NCBI RefSeq assembly: GCF_000145275.1
Contig: NC_014393.1
Coordinates: 4,340,001 to 4,404,000 of the forward strand
Direction: 5' to 3'
DNA length: 64,000 bases
Source: Clostridium cellulovorans 743B
GTDB taxonomy: Bacteria > Bacillota > Clostridia > Clostridiales > Clostridiaceae
Of the stretch, positions 53,559-62,303 are shown in pieces. The notes under the pieces were generated by a model. It had not been told where the DNA came from. It saw only the letters and a program-made list of their open reading frames with translations, and did no database searches. The position numbers were made by a program, and so were the translations under genes. Every line of letters starts with the position of its first letter. The first letter of the stretch is position 1.

Positions 53559-53666
53559 TTAATATTTATAAAGTTTTGCTCCATGTGCTGGTATCTTCAC
53601 AGATAACTCTTCATTTTCACAAGTAAATGTTTCCTTTGTCCAAAGTTCCTTAAATTTCAAGCCTAC
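53559..53666 (-). pseudogene. C-terminal remnant of a glycoside hydrolase
   Basis: Thirty-five codons read VGLKFKELWTKETFTCENEE, then LSVKIPAHGAKLYKY and stop. This is the C-terminal beta-sandwich end typical of alpha-galactosidase-like enzymes (GH27/GH36), which close with an I/VPAHG motif. No start and no N-terminal part are present: 53667-53695 is unrelated. It is a deletion scar of a plant-polysaccharide enzyme. Family placement is tentative because so little remains. Confidence 0.55.
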
Positions 53667-53695
53667 AAAGAGATAAGATATTTTTTTTACCTTAC

Positions 53696-54238
53696 CTAAC
53701 TCTTTAAAGAATTTGAAGTGCTATTTTCGAACATTAACCATATACTAAATACAATTTCAAATACTATCATGACAATTGAAAGCACAATTGAATTGAATTT
53801 AACGACAATAATCAGCGCCGTAATAGATACTACGGACATTATTGAATATGCTCTTGATTTATACAACCAACCAAAAGGCATTAAATGTGCCCCAAAAATA
53901 ATTGCCATAACCATCAACATTTTATCAGGTACTGTTGGATATACCCACATATGAATCAAAATATACAACATTTGATTCATAGAAAATAAGAGTCCCAATT
54001 TATTAAGTGGGTTATCTTTTGATGAAAACTCTGATTTTACTATTTTCGAAACCACATACGAGAAAGGTAATAGTGGTGTCAAAACAAAGAAAGTTAACAT
54101 ATTCTTGCTCTCAATATTTTTTATCGGCAACAGCCATACAAGAAGTACGAGACACCAAATAAAAACAGACGTAATTATAATATGAATGCCTCATTTTCCT
54201 CTCTTTGCAATATTTACTCTCATTTCATCTAAATCCAT
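53696..54238 (-). pseudogene. DUF7010-like membrane protein gene with in-frame stop
   Basis: An ATG at 54238 opens the frame MDLDEMRVNIAKRGK, meets TGA at 54191-54193 (codon 16), then continues in the same frame to 53696 as GIHIIITSVFIWCLVLLVWL, then LPIKNIESKNM and on through four or more membrane helices (LFSMNQMLYILIHMWVYPTV; IIFGAHLMPFGWLYKSRAYS). The complete reading frame (~180 aa) matches the look of DUF7010 family proteins. Only one base change separates it from an intact gene, so it is either a recent pseudogene or a read-through case. No function is known. Confidence 0.6.
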
Positions 54239-54547
54239 CCATCATCGTCCTATTTGCCTTAAACATCATTATTTATTGAAATCATAGCCATTAACAGAAT
54301 AATACAATGATTATCAACGACTTTCAAGTATTTTACTCTATTTCTTGAAACCTATATTAGTGAATCCAAGAAATAATTTGAAGTCCTTAGACTATTAAAA
54401 GATATCACTCCTATAAAAATATAAAAAGAGAGGAGTTATTGGAACACTTCCCAATAACCCCCTGCTTAAACTATCAACAAGTATTACTATATTAATGCAC
54501 AAAAATAAATTCTTAATATATTCCTTATTCGACTAGTTACTATTTTT
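54239..54547. other. Intergenic region with peptide-operon terminator
   Basis: About 310 bases separating the broken membrane gene from the peptide-maturation operon. The only recognisable element is the hairpin at 54432-54462. The rest is AT-rich with no gene. Confidence 0.5.
54432..54462 (-). terminator. Terminator of the peptide-maturation operon
   Basis: GTTATTGG (54435-54442) pairs with CCAATAAC (54451-54458), extended by outer G-C pairs. Read leftward it ends in CTCTTTTTA. It lies about 90 bases past the aminotransferase stop and marks the left end of the operon. Confidence 0.8.
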
Positions 54548-55870
54548 TTATCCAAACCTATTTAATACCTTTGATATAGTATCAGCTATTTCATCCATAT
54601 CTTTTTCATTTACTATGAAATGGGGAAAAAGGTCTATTCCAGCAGTAACATTGTCAATATGAAACTTTCCAACTATTAACCCTCTATTTTTTAGTAATCT
54701 TATAATGTTATCTAATTTATCTTTATTAATCAATTCATTCGTTGCCTTACTATCCACCAAATCAATTGATAACATAAGACCTCTGCCTCTTATGTCAAAG
54801 ACCAAATTATGATCTATCAGTCGCTCCTGCAACTTTTCTTTTAGCCTCTTTCCTTTGATCTCAACGGCTTCTATATAATTTTCTTCTTGCAGTTGATCTA
54901 TTACAGCTTCTGCTGAAGCACAACACACTGGATTACAGTTTTGTGTAGATAAATGAAATACTAAACTTTCACTCTTGATAAAAGGCTCCTTAACTTTATC
55001 ACTTATCAACACAGCTCCTATTGGCAAATAACCACTATTCATACACTTTGATAAACAAATTATATCTGGTATTACTTGATAGTGTTCAAAAGCAAACATC
55101 TTCCCTGTACGTCCAAAGCCTGTGGCTACTTCATCAAATATCAATAATACTCCATATTTATCGCACAACTCTCTAAGTAACTGCAAATACTCTTTATGTA
55201 GTGTAATAACCCCGCCTGAACCTAATATTGGTTCAAGTATTATAGCACCTAAATGTTCTTTATACTTTTCAAAGTTTTTCTCTAGTTCAATGAGAAATCC
55301 ATCTAAACACTCTTTTTTTAATTCATCAATCTTACAACATCTGCAAAATGGTATAGGAAAACTAATAAATCCATCAAGGAATGGCCCATAGCCGTCCTTA
55401 AAATTATTTTCTACTTGGCTAGCTGACATTGAGCCATAGTAACTCCCATGATATGAAGCACTTAGAACAGCTATTTTATTCTTCCTATAGTTTCCTATAA
55501 GGGATTGATACTTCCTAACATATTTAATGGCTAATTCAACAGATTCAGAGCCTGTACAAGTAAAAAAAATACTATTAAATTTCTCTGGCGTAATATCAAT
55601 AATTTTTTTAGACAACCTCAATACAGTATCATTTGTATGTTCACAAGGATTAACATAAGTTACCTTATTTAACTGATTTACTATAGCATCAATTATATGC
55701 TTGTTTCCATAGCCTAATGATACGTTCCACAAACCAGATTGACAATCTAGATATCTTTTTCCATACTCATCATATATATGGCAACCCTCAGCACTTGTAA
55801 TGCATTTTAAATTATCTATATCATCAGCTCTTCTTAAAGGGTTCCATGTAAACTTTCCTTGTCCTTTCAT
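54548..55870 (-). CDS. Class III PLP-dependent aminotransferase of the peptide cluster
   Basis: 440 aa, ATG at 55870 with ATAGGTGAT upstream. It is a fold-type I, class III aminotransferase. TCTGSESVELAIKYVRKYQS is the phosphate-binding region, LIFDEVATGFGRTGKMFAFE holds the cofactor Asp, and the lysine that forms the Schiff base is in IICLSKCMNSGYLPIGAVLI. It is the last gene of a leftward operon of RiPP maturation genes, 122 bases past the SPASM/RRE gene. Class III aminotransferases in such clusters (for example daptides) convert a peptide ketone to an amine. Here it would act after the SDR; that is inference. A role in making a small-molecule precursor is the alternative. Confidence 0.88.
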   Translation of the reverse strand: MKGQGKFTWNPLRRADDIDNLKCITSAEGCHIYDEYGKRYLDCQSGLWNVSLGYGNKHIIDAIVNQLNKVTYVNPCEHTNDTVLRLSKKIIDITPEKFNSIFFTCTGSESVELAIKYVRKYQSLIGNYRKNKIAVLSASYHGSYYGSMSASQVENNFKDGYGPFLDGFISFPIPFCRCCKIDELKKECLDGFLIELEKNFEKYKEHLGAIILEPILGSGGVITLHKEYLQLLRELCDKYGVLLIFDEVATGFGRTGKMFAFEHYQVIPDIICLSKCMNSGYLPIGAVLISDKVKEPFIKSESLVFHLSTQNCNPVCCASAEAVIDQLQEENYIEAVEIKGKRLKEKLQERLIDHNLVFDIRGRGLMLSIDLVDSKATNELINKDKLDNIIRLLKNRGLIVGKFHIDNVTAGIDLFPHFIVNEKDMDEIADTISKVLNRFG

Positions 55871-55992
55871 ATAATCACCTATCCTTAGAGAGATATCACT
55901 CTATATTATATACAGCCTAATTTCACATTAATTATTATAGAAAATCTATAATTTTTTTGAAGTTTCCCTCCTATATGTATACCTTTATGTCA

Positions 55993-57822
55993 CTATTCTT
56001 TTATTTTTATATACCTCATAGCAAGCAATTTATCTAAGATTATTTCTACTGCTTTTCTACTGATATTTTTGTCTACATTAAATACCTGTCCATAAGCTTC
56101 AATCATCATATCCTTCGAAGTTCCCTTAAGCCCGCCTTCGATAATCAGTGCAATTTGTTTACTTATTTTCATAATCCGTCCCGTATTGACTTCAAAAATC
56201 ATAGGCATATCTACTATATATATAAGGTGTATTTTATCAAGTACAACACTCTCTCCTTGAATATAAATATTATTAGGTAATATATGTGATATATATTTAG
56301 AACTGAACTTAACATCATCAACTTTTATTTTTGAAAAAACATTAGATTCTCTCACTAAATATCTTAATATAGATTTTTTCACATTAAACTCATCGATGAT
56401 TTTATATTTTTTCATAAACCAACAATACTCTTCCTCTGAAAGAAACTCTGGAAGCATAATACACTTTGAACAACTATCTTTCACTTCACATTCTATACAT
56501 TTTCGCGATGTGTGTACTTTCTCAGCCTCCTTATATATCTTTCTTACAGTCTTTATATAAGGATCATTTATATTTCCCACAACTTTTCTACAACCATTAC
56601 AAGGTATTATGTTCATTTCTTCATCTAAATTAAACCGAATCAAATTCTTTATAGTACATGCACCACTAGTACTATACCTACACTGATTTTCTAAAATAAA
56701 TTTCACATTATGATATTTAAATTTTCCATATTCCATGAAAAACTCTAGATCCTCAGTAAATTTATTAAAATCCTCTCTACTAGTAATAGTTAAATATTCT
56801 ATATGATTTTCTTTCATTGTACTCATTAATACATTTGTATCAATGTTTTTATTAGTAGATTCATTAGTATTATTCACTCTCTTCGTATCATTAGATACCT
56901 TTAAATAATCAAGGCAACAAACTTCTATACACTTCGTATAGCCATCAAATTTAATAAATTTTACACCTTCATCTTCATATATTTGATGAAAGTGTGAAAG
57001 AAAATAATTTTTTCTTTCAGCTATCTTTAGATTGTTAGTATAGTTATTTTGAAGGTTGCTATTATCTCCCCAAGAAAGAATTGTACTATTTATGCTAGAG
57101 TATGTTTTTAGCTTTTCATATTGCTCTTCCTTAAGATTATTCTTCCCTATGTAAATTTGCCTAGTATTGTTACCTACACCAAAACTCGGATATATTCCAG
57201 TAATCTTTGACTCCAAGTCAACTTTCATAGTATCTTTATAAAAATCTATCTTATCAAAATTCTCTTTTTCTGATGAAATAATATTTCCACTGCCCATCAT
57301 CAATCTATTTTCTTTATCTATTATCTCCAAGTAAATTGAATCATTTTCAAAATTTGTTGAAATAAAATCTTTCTTTAGTCCTAAACCCTCATCGTTTTTA
57401 ACTAATATATTATTACTCTCTGATAAAGTATCTCCAGATAATAATTTTAAAAAGGTTTCTTCATATTCAGCCAAAATACATATATCTACCTTAAATTTCT
57501 CCATGGCATATTCATAATATGAAAATTCATCTCCCAACCATATTACCCTTATATTACCAAAGTTTTCTTTCAGTTCTTTTGTTATGACTGAACTAATTCT
57601 GAAGTTACCATTATCTACATAAAAAGCTATGTTAATAGATCCTTCAACCAATATATCCTCTACAAAATCAACTATATTTGATATATTATTTTCAATAAAT
57701 TGAATTGCTTGAATATTATTTTCTTTTAAGAATTCTTGAATTTTTGTATTATGCTTTTCTTGTACAGTTGAATAAAATCCATGGTTATTTTTTAAATAAA
57801 TGAATAACGTATTTAGTCTCAT
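55993..57822 (-). CDS. SPASM-type, RRE-bearing maturation protein lacking a radical-SAM motif
   Basis: 609 aa, ATG at 57822 behind GAGAGGAT. Residues ~50-130 have a B12-binding-like Rossmann look (NIAFYVDNGNFRISSVITKE, DICILAEYEETFLKLLSG). No CxxxCxxC is present anywhere. Cysteines cluster at ~380-470: CRYSTSGAC, CNGCRKVVGN, then CIECEVKDSCSKC and a last YC. This is the Cx2Cx5Cx2C pattern of a SPASM domain holding Fe-S clusters. The last ~75 residues (FEVNTGRIMKISKQIALIIE, AYGQVFNVDKNISRKAVEII) resemble a PqqD-type peptide-recognition domain. So it probably binds leader peptide and Fe-S, but not by the usual radical-SAM route. Confidence 0.65.
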   Translation of the reverse strand: MRLNTLFIYLKNNHGFYSTVQEKHNTKIQEFLKENNIQAIQFIENNISNIVDFVEDILVEGSINIAFYVDNGNFRISSVITKELKENFGNIRVIWLGDEFSYYEYAMEKFKVDICILAEYEETFLKLLSGDTLSESNNILVKNDEGLGLKKDFISTNFENDSIYLEIIDKENRLMMGSGNIISSEKENFDKIDFYKDTMKVDLESKITGIYPSFGVGNNTRQIYIGKNNLKEEQYEKLKTYSSINSTILSWGDNSNLQNNYTNNLKIAERKNYFLSHFHQIYEDEGVKFIKFDGYTKCIEVCCLDYLKVSNDTKRVNNTNESTNKNIDTNVLMSTMKENHIEYLTITSREDFNKFTEDLEFFMEYGKFKYHNVKFILENQCRYSTSGACTIKNLIRFNLDEEMNIIPCNGCRKVVGNINDPYIKTVRKIYKEAEKVHTSRKCIECEVKDSCSKCIMLPEFLSEEEYCWFMKKYKIIDEFNVKKSILRYLVRESNVFSKIKVDDVKFSSKYISHILPNNIYIQGESVVLDKIHLIYIVDMPMIFEVNTGRIMKISKQIALIIEGGLKGTSKDMMIEAYGQVFNVDKNISRKAVEIILDKLLAMRYIKIKE

Positions 57823-57892
57823 GATATCCTCTCAAATCATAAATCATCTACATTTTATTTATTAAACCTCTGGCTTATAAAGTTATCTTAAA

Positions 57893-58594
57893 TTAAAGGC
57901 TGAAACCTTTATCCATTAAAAAGAGCTGGCCATTCATCGCCCCAAAATTCTTTTCTAATAAATATTGTATCAGATTTACCACATCTTCATATGATATAAG
58001 ATAATCTCCAACCATTTTTCCATTTTCTTTTGTATATAAAAGAGCGCTATTATAATAATCTTCTTCATAAATATAACCAGGTAGAATAGCATTTACATAA
58101 ATATGTTTTTCTTTCAGTTCAACAGCAAGATTCTTTACCCACATATTCAAAGCAGCTTTTGCTAAGCTATAATCAGCTCTTTTAGGATGGGGCATTACAG
58201 AGTTCATAGAAGAGATTACTACAATATTTCCCTTTTCTTTTAAATAAGGAAGCATTTGTTTCACTGCAAAAAAAGGGCCTTTAAGAGAAACAGAGAATAC
58301 ATTCTCCCATTCTTCTAAAGTTATTGAATGTACAGATTGTGTGGAACTTGTCCCGCTCATCACCAAAACACTTGATATTTCCTCATCTAATTCTCTTAAA
58401 AAGATTCCTAACCCTTCTAGTTCTTCTTGAGTTAAGTATCTAAAATCAATTGGGAAATATTTATATCCTTTTTCTTTGATAAAATTTATATGTCTTCCTA
58501 TAGCTTCTGCATGTTCCAAAATAAGTACTTTACTATTATAAGTTTTTAAATATTCCCTACCTAATTTGCTTAAACCTCCAATAATAACCTTCAT
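57893..58594 (-). CDS. Short-chain dehydrogenase/reductase of the peptide cluster
   Basis: 233 aa from the ATG at 58594 (MKVIIGGLSKLGREYLKTYN), with AAAGGAG upstream. It has the SDR fold: a glycine-poor dinucleotide motif (GGLSKLG), the catalytic serine in GNIVVISSMNSV, and the YxxxK pair in RADYSLAKAALNMWVKNLAV. NVFSVSLKGPFFAVKQMLPY is the typical helix before it. NAD(P)(H)-linked oxidation or reduction of an alcohol/ketone is expected. In thiopeptide pathways SDRs tailor the C-terminus, so the same could hold here, upstream of the aminotransferase step. It starts 10 bases past the preceding gene. Confidence 0.85.
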   Translation of the reverse strand: MKVIIGGLSKLGREYLKTYNSKVLILEHAEAIGRHINFIKEKGYKYFPIDFRYLTQEELEGLGIFLRELDEEISSVLVMSGTSSTQSVHSITLEEWENVFSVSLKGPFFAVKQMLPYLKEKGNIVVISSMNSVMPHPKRADYSLAKAALNMWVKNLAVELKEKHIYVNAILPGYIYEEDYYNSALLYTKENGKMVGDYLISYEDVVNLIQYLLEKNFGAMNGQLFLMDKGFSL

Positions 58595-58604
58595 ACAATC
58601 TCCT

Positions 58605-59792
58605 TTATATTTTAAAAGCTTCCTTGATATTTTTATGTAAAACTTTAAAACCTTCATTTTCTAAAAGCCTATGACCAAAACCTTCGTTAAAAAGATTTTC
58701 CAACGACAAACTTTTCTTCATCGTTTTCTTAATTTTTCTTTCTTCTATATCTATAATATAGAGATATTGCTCTGTTCGTATCCCCAAAAATGGCCATACA
58801 TAATCTGATAACTGAGAGTTTTTCATAGATGAAAATAATATATTTGAAATTTTATAAGGCTCTTGGATTGAGAGTCTTGAAACATAATAAAAAATTACTT
58901 CTATCATTTTGTAGGTTCTTACACGGTCGACTCTAGAGACATTTGTGAGTCTTAGCAACAAATTTTCATAAGAATCATTTATTTCACCAATCCAAAAATC
59001 TTCTCCATAGAATTTTGTGTATATTCCATCTTCTCTTATTTGGAGTAAATGCATTGAACAAATTCCAAACTTCTCTTTAATCCCTTCTATAAAGTGGAAC
59101 TGAGGAAAATAGCTTGCTATTTTTTCCCCAGCTTCAACCTTTCGTAAAAAGCTCATAATTTCCGAAGTAGAAAGTCTTAAAACTCTTAGTTCATTTTTCT
59201 TGAAATTCATATTTCCATAACATATAAAATCTGATTTATCGTAAAGAACATTGAATATGGCTTCTTTGTGATTTTTATCCTCTTCTTGATAAATAATAAC
59301 ACTGTTTAAAGGAATGTCTTTTACAAACTCTAGCTTCTCAATTGATACGTCAGTTCCAATCTTTAAATGTTTACATCTTCTAATATCTTCTATTGGGTAA
59401 TTTTGAGAAACATAAGCAAATATTGAATTTCTTTTATATTCTTCAGCAATTTTTTCATAAGGTTTTATTATTTGATCTGATGCTAAAACTTTATGGTATT
59501 TTACTGTATATTCTCCCACAGTCCAAAGTTTATCAAAAAGTCTCTTCCCTCTACTTTCTTCTTGCGATACAGTAGATATAATATTAATCTCTAAGCTCTC
59601 AAATTTAAATTTTCTAAAAAACCCTTCTAAATCTCTTATAGAAACAACTCCAAGGTCTAAATCTCTAATAGTGTTGGCTATTTCACTTGAAAGAAAGAAA
59701 ATTCCATCTTGCTCCAAGATACTAATATAGAAAGTTTTTTTATTCTCCTTTAAGAATTCCCTTGATCTTTTTATAGTTTCTTGCAATTCCAT
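58605..59792 (-). CDS. Unknown protein of the peptide cluster
   Basis: 395 aa from the ATG at 59792 (MELQETIKRSREFLKENKKT), with AAGGAG about ten bases upstream. It overlaps the YcaO gene end by 53 bases, so translation is coupled. The sequence matches no family I recognise. It looks globular and mixed alpha/beta, without signal peptide, membrane segments or a Cys cluster (only scattered Cys). Elements include LDLGVVSIRDLEGFFRKFKF and FHFIEGIKEKFGICSMHLLQ. Position directly after YcaO, in the usual place of a partner or ocin-type accessory protein, suggests a role in peptide maturation. Confidence 0.6.
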   Translation of the reverse strand: MELQETIKRSREFLKENKKTFYISILEQDGIFFLSSEIANTIRDLDLGVVSIRDLEGFFRKFKFESLEINIISTVSQEESRGKRLFDKLWTVGEYTVKYHKVLASDQIIKPYEKIAEEYKRNSIFAYVSQNYPIEDIRRCKHLKIGTDVSIEKLEFVKDIPLNSVIIYQEEDKNHKEAIFNVLYDKSDFICYGNMNFKKNELRVLRLSTSEIMSFLRKVEAGEKIASYFPQFHFIEGIKEKFGICSMHLLQIREDGIYTKFYGEDFWIGEINDSYENLLLRLTNVSRVDRVRTYKMIEVIFYYVSRLSIQEPYKISNILFSSMKNSQLSDYVWPFLGIRTEQYLYIIDIEERKIKKTMKKSLSLENLFNEGFGHRLLENEGFKVLHKNIKEAFKI

Positions 59793-61407
59793 TGCAATAG
59801 CACTCTCCTTTTTGACAAAAATCTTCTTCTTCCAATTCATTAAATTTAAAGATTTTTATCGTGATCACTTCAATAAGAGAATTATATTTTTCCTCAGATA
59901 ACGGCTGTTCCATAAATTGCAATATACTCTTGAGACTTGCTTCTATATTTTCATTCTTATTCAGTAAACTTCCATATTTCTCAGCCTCAATTAGAGCTTT
60001 CTCTCTATCCTTTTCTTTTACTGCTAAAACAAAACGTAGAAGGATCAAATTAAAATAACGATATCTACTACCTAACTTTATCGGATGTCTAAAGTATGGA
60101 ATAAGCGTAACATCTTCCCTTGAAGAGCTGCTTTCAATAAATGATATTACCGATCTAAGTTCAACTACTGTTAAAGTAGTAAGTCTCTTTAATTTTGCTA
60201 CAATTTTTACTATGTTTATTTGCCAAGCTATTTTTTGATCTATTCTAATATGAATTTCACTAATACCTTCTACAAGATAACGAACAACGTGATGTCCATG
60301 ATGACTATAATCCTTAAAATATACTTTCTTAGATAATGAATTTAGCAAGGCTTCAAAAACCTTTACTCCTTCACTATTAGAAGAAATATTTCCCCATTGT
60401 TTCTTTGGATAGCTATGCTCATCTTCCTTAAAAAGTTCCAAAGGATAATAACCATCTCCATTATGTAAAATTGACTCTAGATTTGTTTCCTGCCATGATA
60501 AATCGTCTACATAAACCTTTTCTTTAAGAAACCCTAAATCATTTATATTTCTTCCTTGAAAAAGTTCTGTAAAACAACGTTCAACAGCAATATTAATATC
60601 AAAATGAGCTCCAAACTTAACATAGTACTTATTTGATGGTATATGCTCAAAAAGAACACAAATAACTGGAAGTTCTAGGCCGATTCCTGCATCCATAATC
60701 TTGAAGGTCAGTTCTTCACCCTGAATTTCTTGAATAAGTGAATATAATTGTGGATTTAATAACTCTTCAATATTCTCTATTATAGGTGGCGTCAACCGTC
60801 TTTTTACAATTTCTCGGTTTGCATATCTCTCAAAAACTTCTGATAGAGCTTGAACTTTAGCTTCGTCTAACGTGTTACCATATGACATCCCATTAGTTCC
60901 GTAAAGTATATCTGTCATACTCATAGGAAAAAGTTTTTTCTCTCCAGTTACTAAATGAGTTAATTCTTCCACAACTAACTTTTCATTAAAACTTGTAAAA
61001 TATTCTTGCACAGCTAATGCTTCTTCATAGGAAATATTATAATCACTAACGACTCTTAAAACATCATTTGAATAATATTCCTCACTTGTAAAAAACAATT
61101 CTTCATTAATATATATAGGTCCTTCATCCTTAGTCGTAAGACCTTTATGATTATAACGGAAAAGCACTAGGGTAGATATTCTCTCCATAAATTCCCCATA
61201 GGCGCTAGCTGTAGCATATTCAAGAGTTGTCCCTTTTCCATTAACAAATAGATTCGTGTCTTTAAGTATCAAGGTTAATGCATAACATCCTTTAGAATTT
61301 GTCTTATTTACTTCTTCAACTTCTATATCATGTTCTTTTAGAAAATTCTTAATTTTAGCAATTGTATTTTTAGGTGTCTCTTCTTTCCATCTAGTTATAT
61401 AACTCAT
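59740..61407 (-). CDS. YcaO-domain cyclodehydratase
   Basis: 555 aa from the ATG at 61407 (MSYITRWKEETPKNTIAKIK), with AAGGAG upstream; it overlaps the E1-like gene by four bases (ATGA). YcaO enzymes use ATP to turn Cys/Ser/Thr of a precursor peptide into azolines. The ATP/Mg motifs are visible: ATASAYGEFMERIS, ALSEVFERYANREI with NGMSYGNTLDEAK before it, and CFTELFQGRN. The layout, with NGxxxxNTLxEAxxQ-like core and a ~190-residue helical tail, is closer to E. coli YcaO than to SagD/McbD. The tail ends KKIKGILKGE without the PxPxP end typical of TOMM YcaOs. An E1-like partner is encoded just upstream. Confidence 0.88.
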   Translation of the reverse strand: MSYITRWKEETPKNTIAKIKNFLKEHDIEVEEVNKTNSKGCYALTLILKDTNLFVNGKGTTLEYATASAYGEFMERISTLVLFRYNHKGLTTKDEGPIYINEELFFTSEEYYSNDVLRVVSDYNISYEEALAVQEYFTSFNEKLVVEELTHLVTGEKKLFPMSMTDILYGTNGMSYGNTLDEAKVQALSEVFERYANREIVKRRLTPPIIENIEELLNPQLYSLIQEIQGEELTFKIMDAGIGLELPVICVLFEHIPSNKYYVKFGAHFDINIAVERCFTELFQGRNINDLGFLKEKVYVDDLSWQETNLESILHNGDGYYPLELFKEDEHSYPKKQWGNISSNSEGVKVFEALLNSLSKKVYFKDYSHHGHHVVRYLVEGISEIHIRIDQKIAWQINIVKIVAKLKRLTTLTVVELRSVISFIESSSSREDVTLIPYFRHPIKLGSRYRYFNLILLRFVLAVKEKDREKALIEAEKYGSLLNKNENIEASLKSILQFMEQPLSEEKYNSLIEVITIKIFKFNELEEEDFCQKGECYCNGIARNYKKIKGILKGE

Positions 61408-62291
61408 ATTCTTTCTCCTTGGCATATTAAGCATTTTTCATTTGGTTCGATTTCACGTTGTTCTGCTTCCATTTTGTATTTATCTAAACAAAATACTTTA
61501 CCTTTTGAGATTGTAATATCCTCCACTAAAGATTCTATTATTTTTCTGCTGATTTTAAGCAGTTCACTTTCTATAAGAGAAAATGCCATATCTGATAATT
61601 CTCCACTAACCCAAACACTTTCAATACTCTCTTCTAAATTATTTAACTTTCCTATTTCATTACAACAATAGCAGCCAAAGTCTTTTGCAAACAAAGTAGG
61701 ACCTATTTCTAAAAACCTTAGATTTTCTTTTACATAAAGTCTTATACATTTCTTCTCTAAAGCTTTCTCTTCAAAACTTTTTATCGCTTCTCTTGAAAAA
61801 AGTAGTGGATTAATAACATATACTTCATTTTCTTCAAAAGTAATTTCTTCTAAGGAATTCACAAAAGCAGTGTTAAAACCTCTAAAGAAACTATTATTTT
61901 CTTTGAAACCAATAAAGATAAAAGCAGTTCTGTATAAAGACTCTTTTACAAGTGCTAGTAATGCATAGTCTGTAAGGTCAAAAGCGTCTTTATGCAAAAC
62001 CAAAAACTTTTGAACTTGCTTATTTCTTTCTATTTCTGCATCTATACTTTTTTCTGGGACCTCTTCTAAGAATTTATGTAAATATTTTTTAATCATGGCT
62101 TTTAGGAATATTTCATCTTCTTTTTCAAATTTATCTAAATCTAATGGTTCTTGAAGTTTTTCTAGTAATTCTCTCTTTTTTTCGTCTTCAATCCTTATAA
62201 TAAAGTCAAACTTTGACATAACGCTATTATATATAACAAAGTTATTTTTTTCTGCGATGATACTATAATGATCCTTAAGTTTAATGAACAT
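61404..62291 (-). CDS. SagC/E1-like cyclodehydratase partner
   Basis: 295 aa, ATG at 62291 behind AGGGGGA. It resembles the 'bacteriocin biosynthesis cyclodehydratase' (ocin ThiF-like) domain that presents the leader peptide to YcaO. Typical elements are the GPTLFAKDFGCYCCNEIGKL block (~210-230), the segment ISKGKVFCLDKYKM and the final CLICQ; the four cysteines can bind Zn. The N-terminal ~90 residues resemble an RRE peptide-binding domain in look. It is shorter than usual SagC. Its stop overlaps the YcaO start, so the two are coupled and probably form a complex. Confidence 0.75.
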   Translation of the reverse strand: MFIKLKDHYSIIAEKNNFVIYNSVMSKFDFIIRIEDEKKRELLEKLQEPLDLDKFEKEDEIFLKAMIKKYLHKFLEEVPEKSIDAEIERNKQVQKFLVLHKDAFDLTDYALLALVKESLYRTAFIFIGFKENNSFFRGFNTAFVNSLEEITFEENEVYVINPLLFSREAIKSFEEKALEKKCIRLYVKENLRFLEIGPTLFAKDFGCYCCNEIGKLNNLEESIESVWVSGELSDMAFSLIESELLKISRKIIESLVEDITISKGKVFCLDKYKMEAEQREIEPNEKCLICQGERI

Positions 62292-62303
62292 ATAAAGTTC
62301 CCC

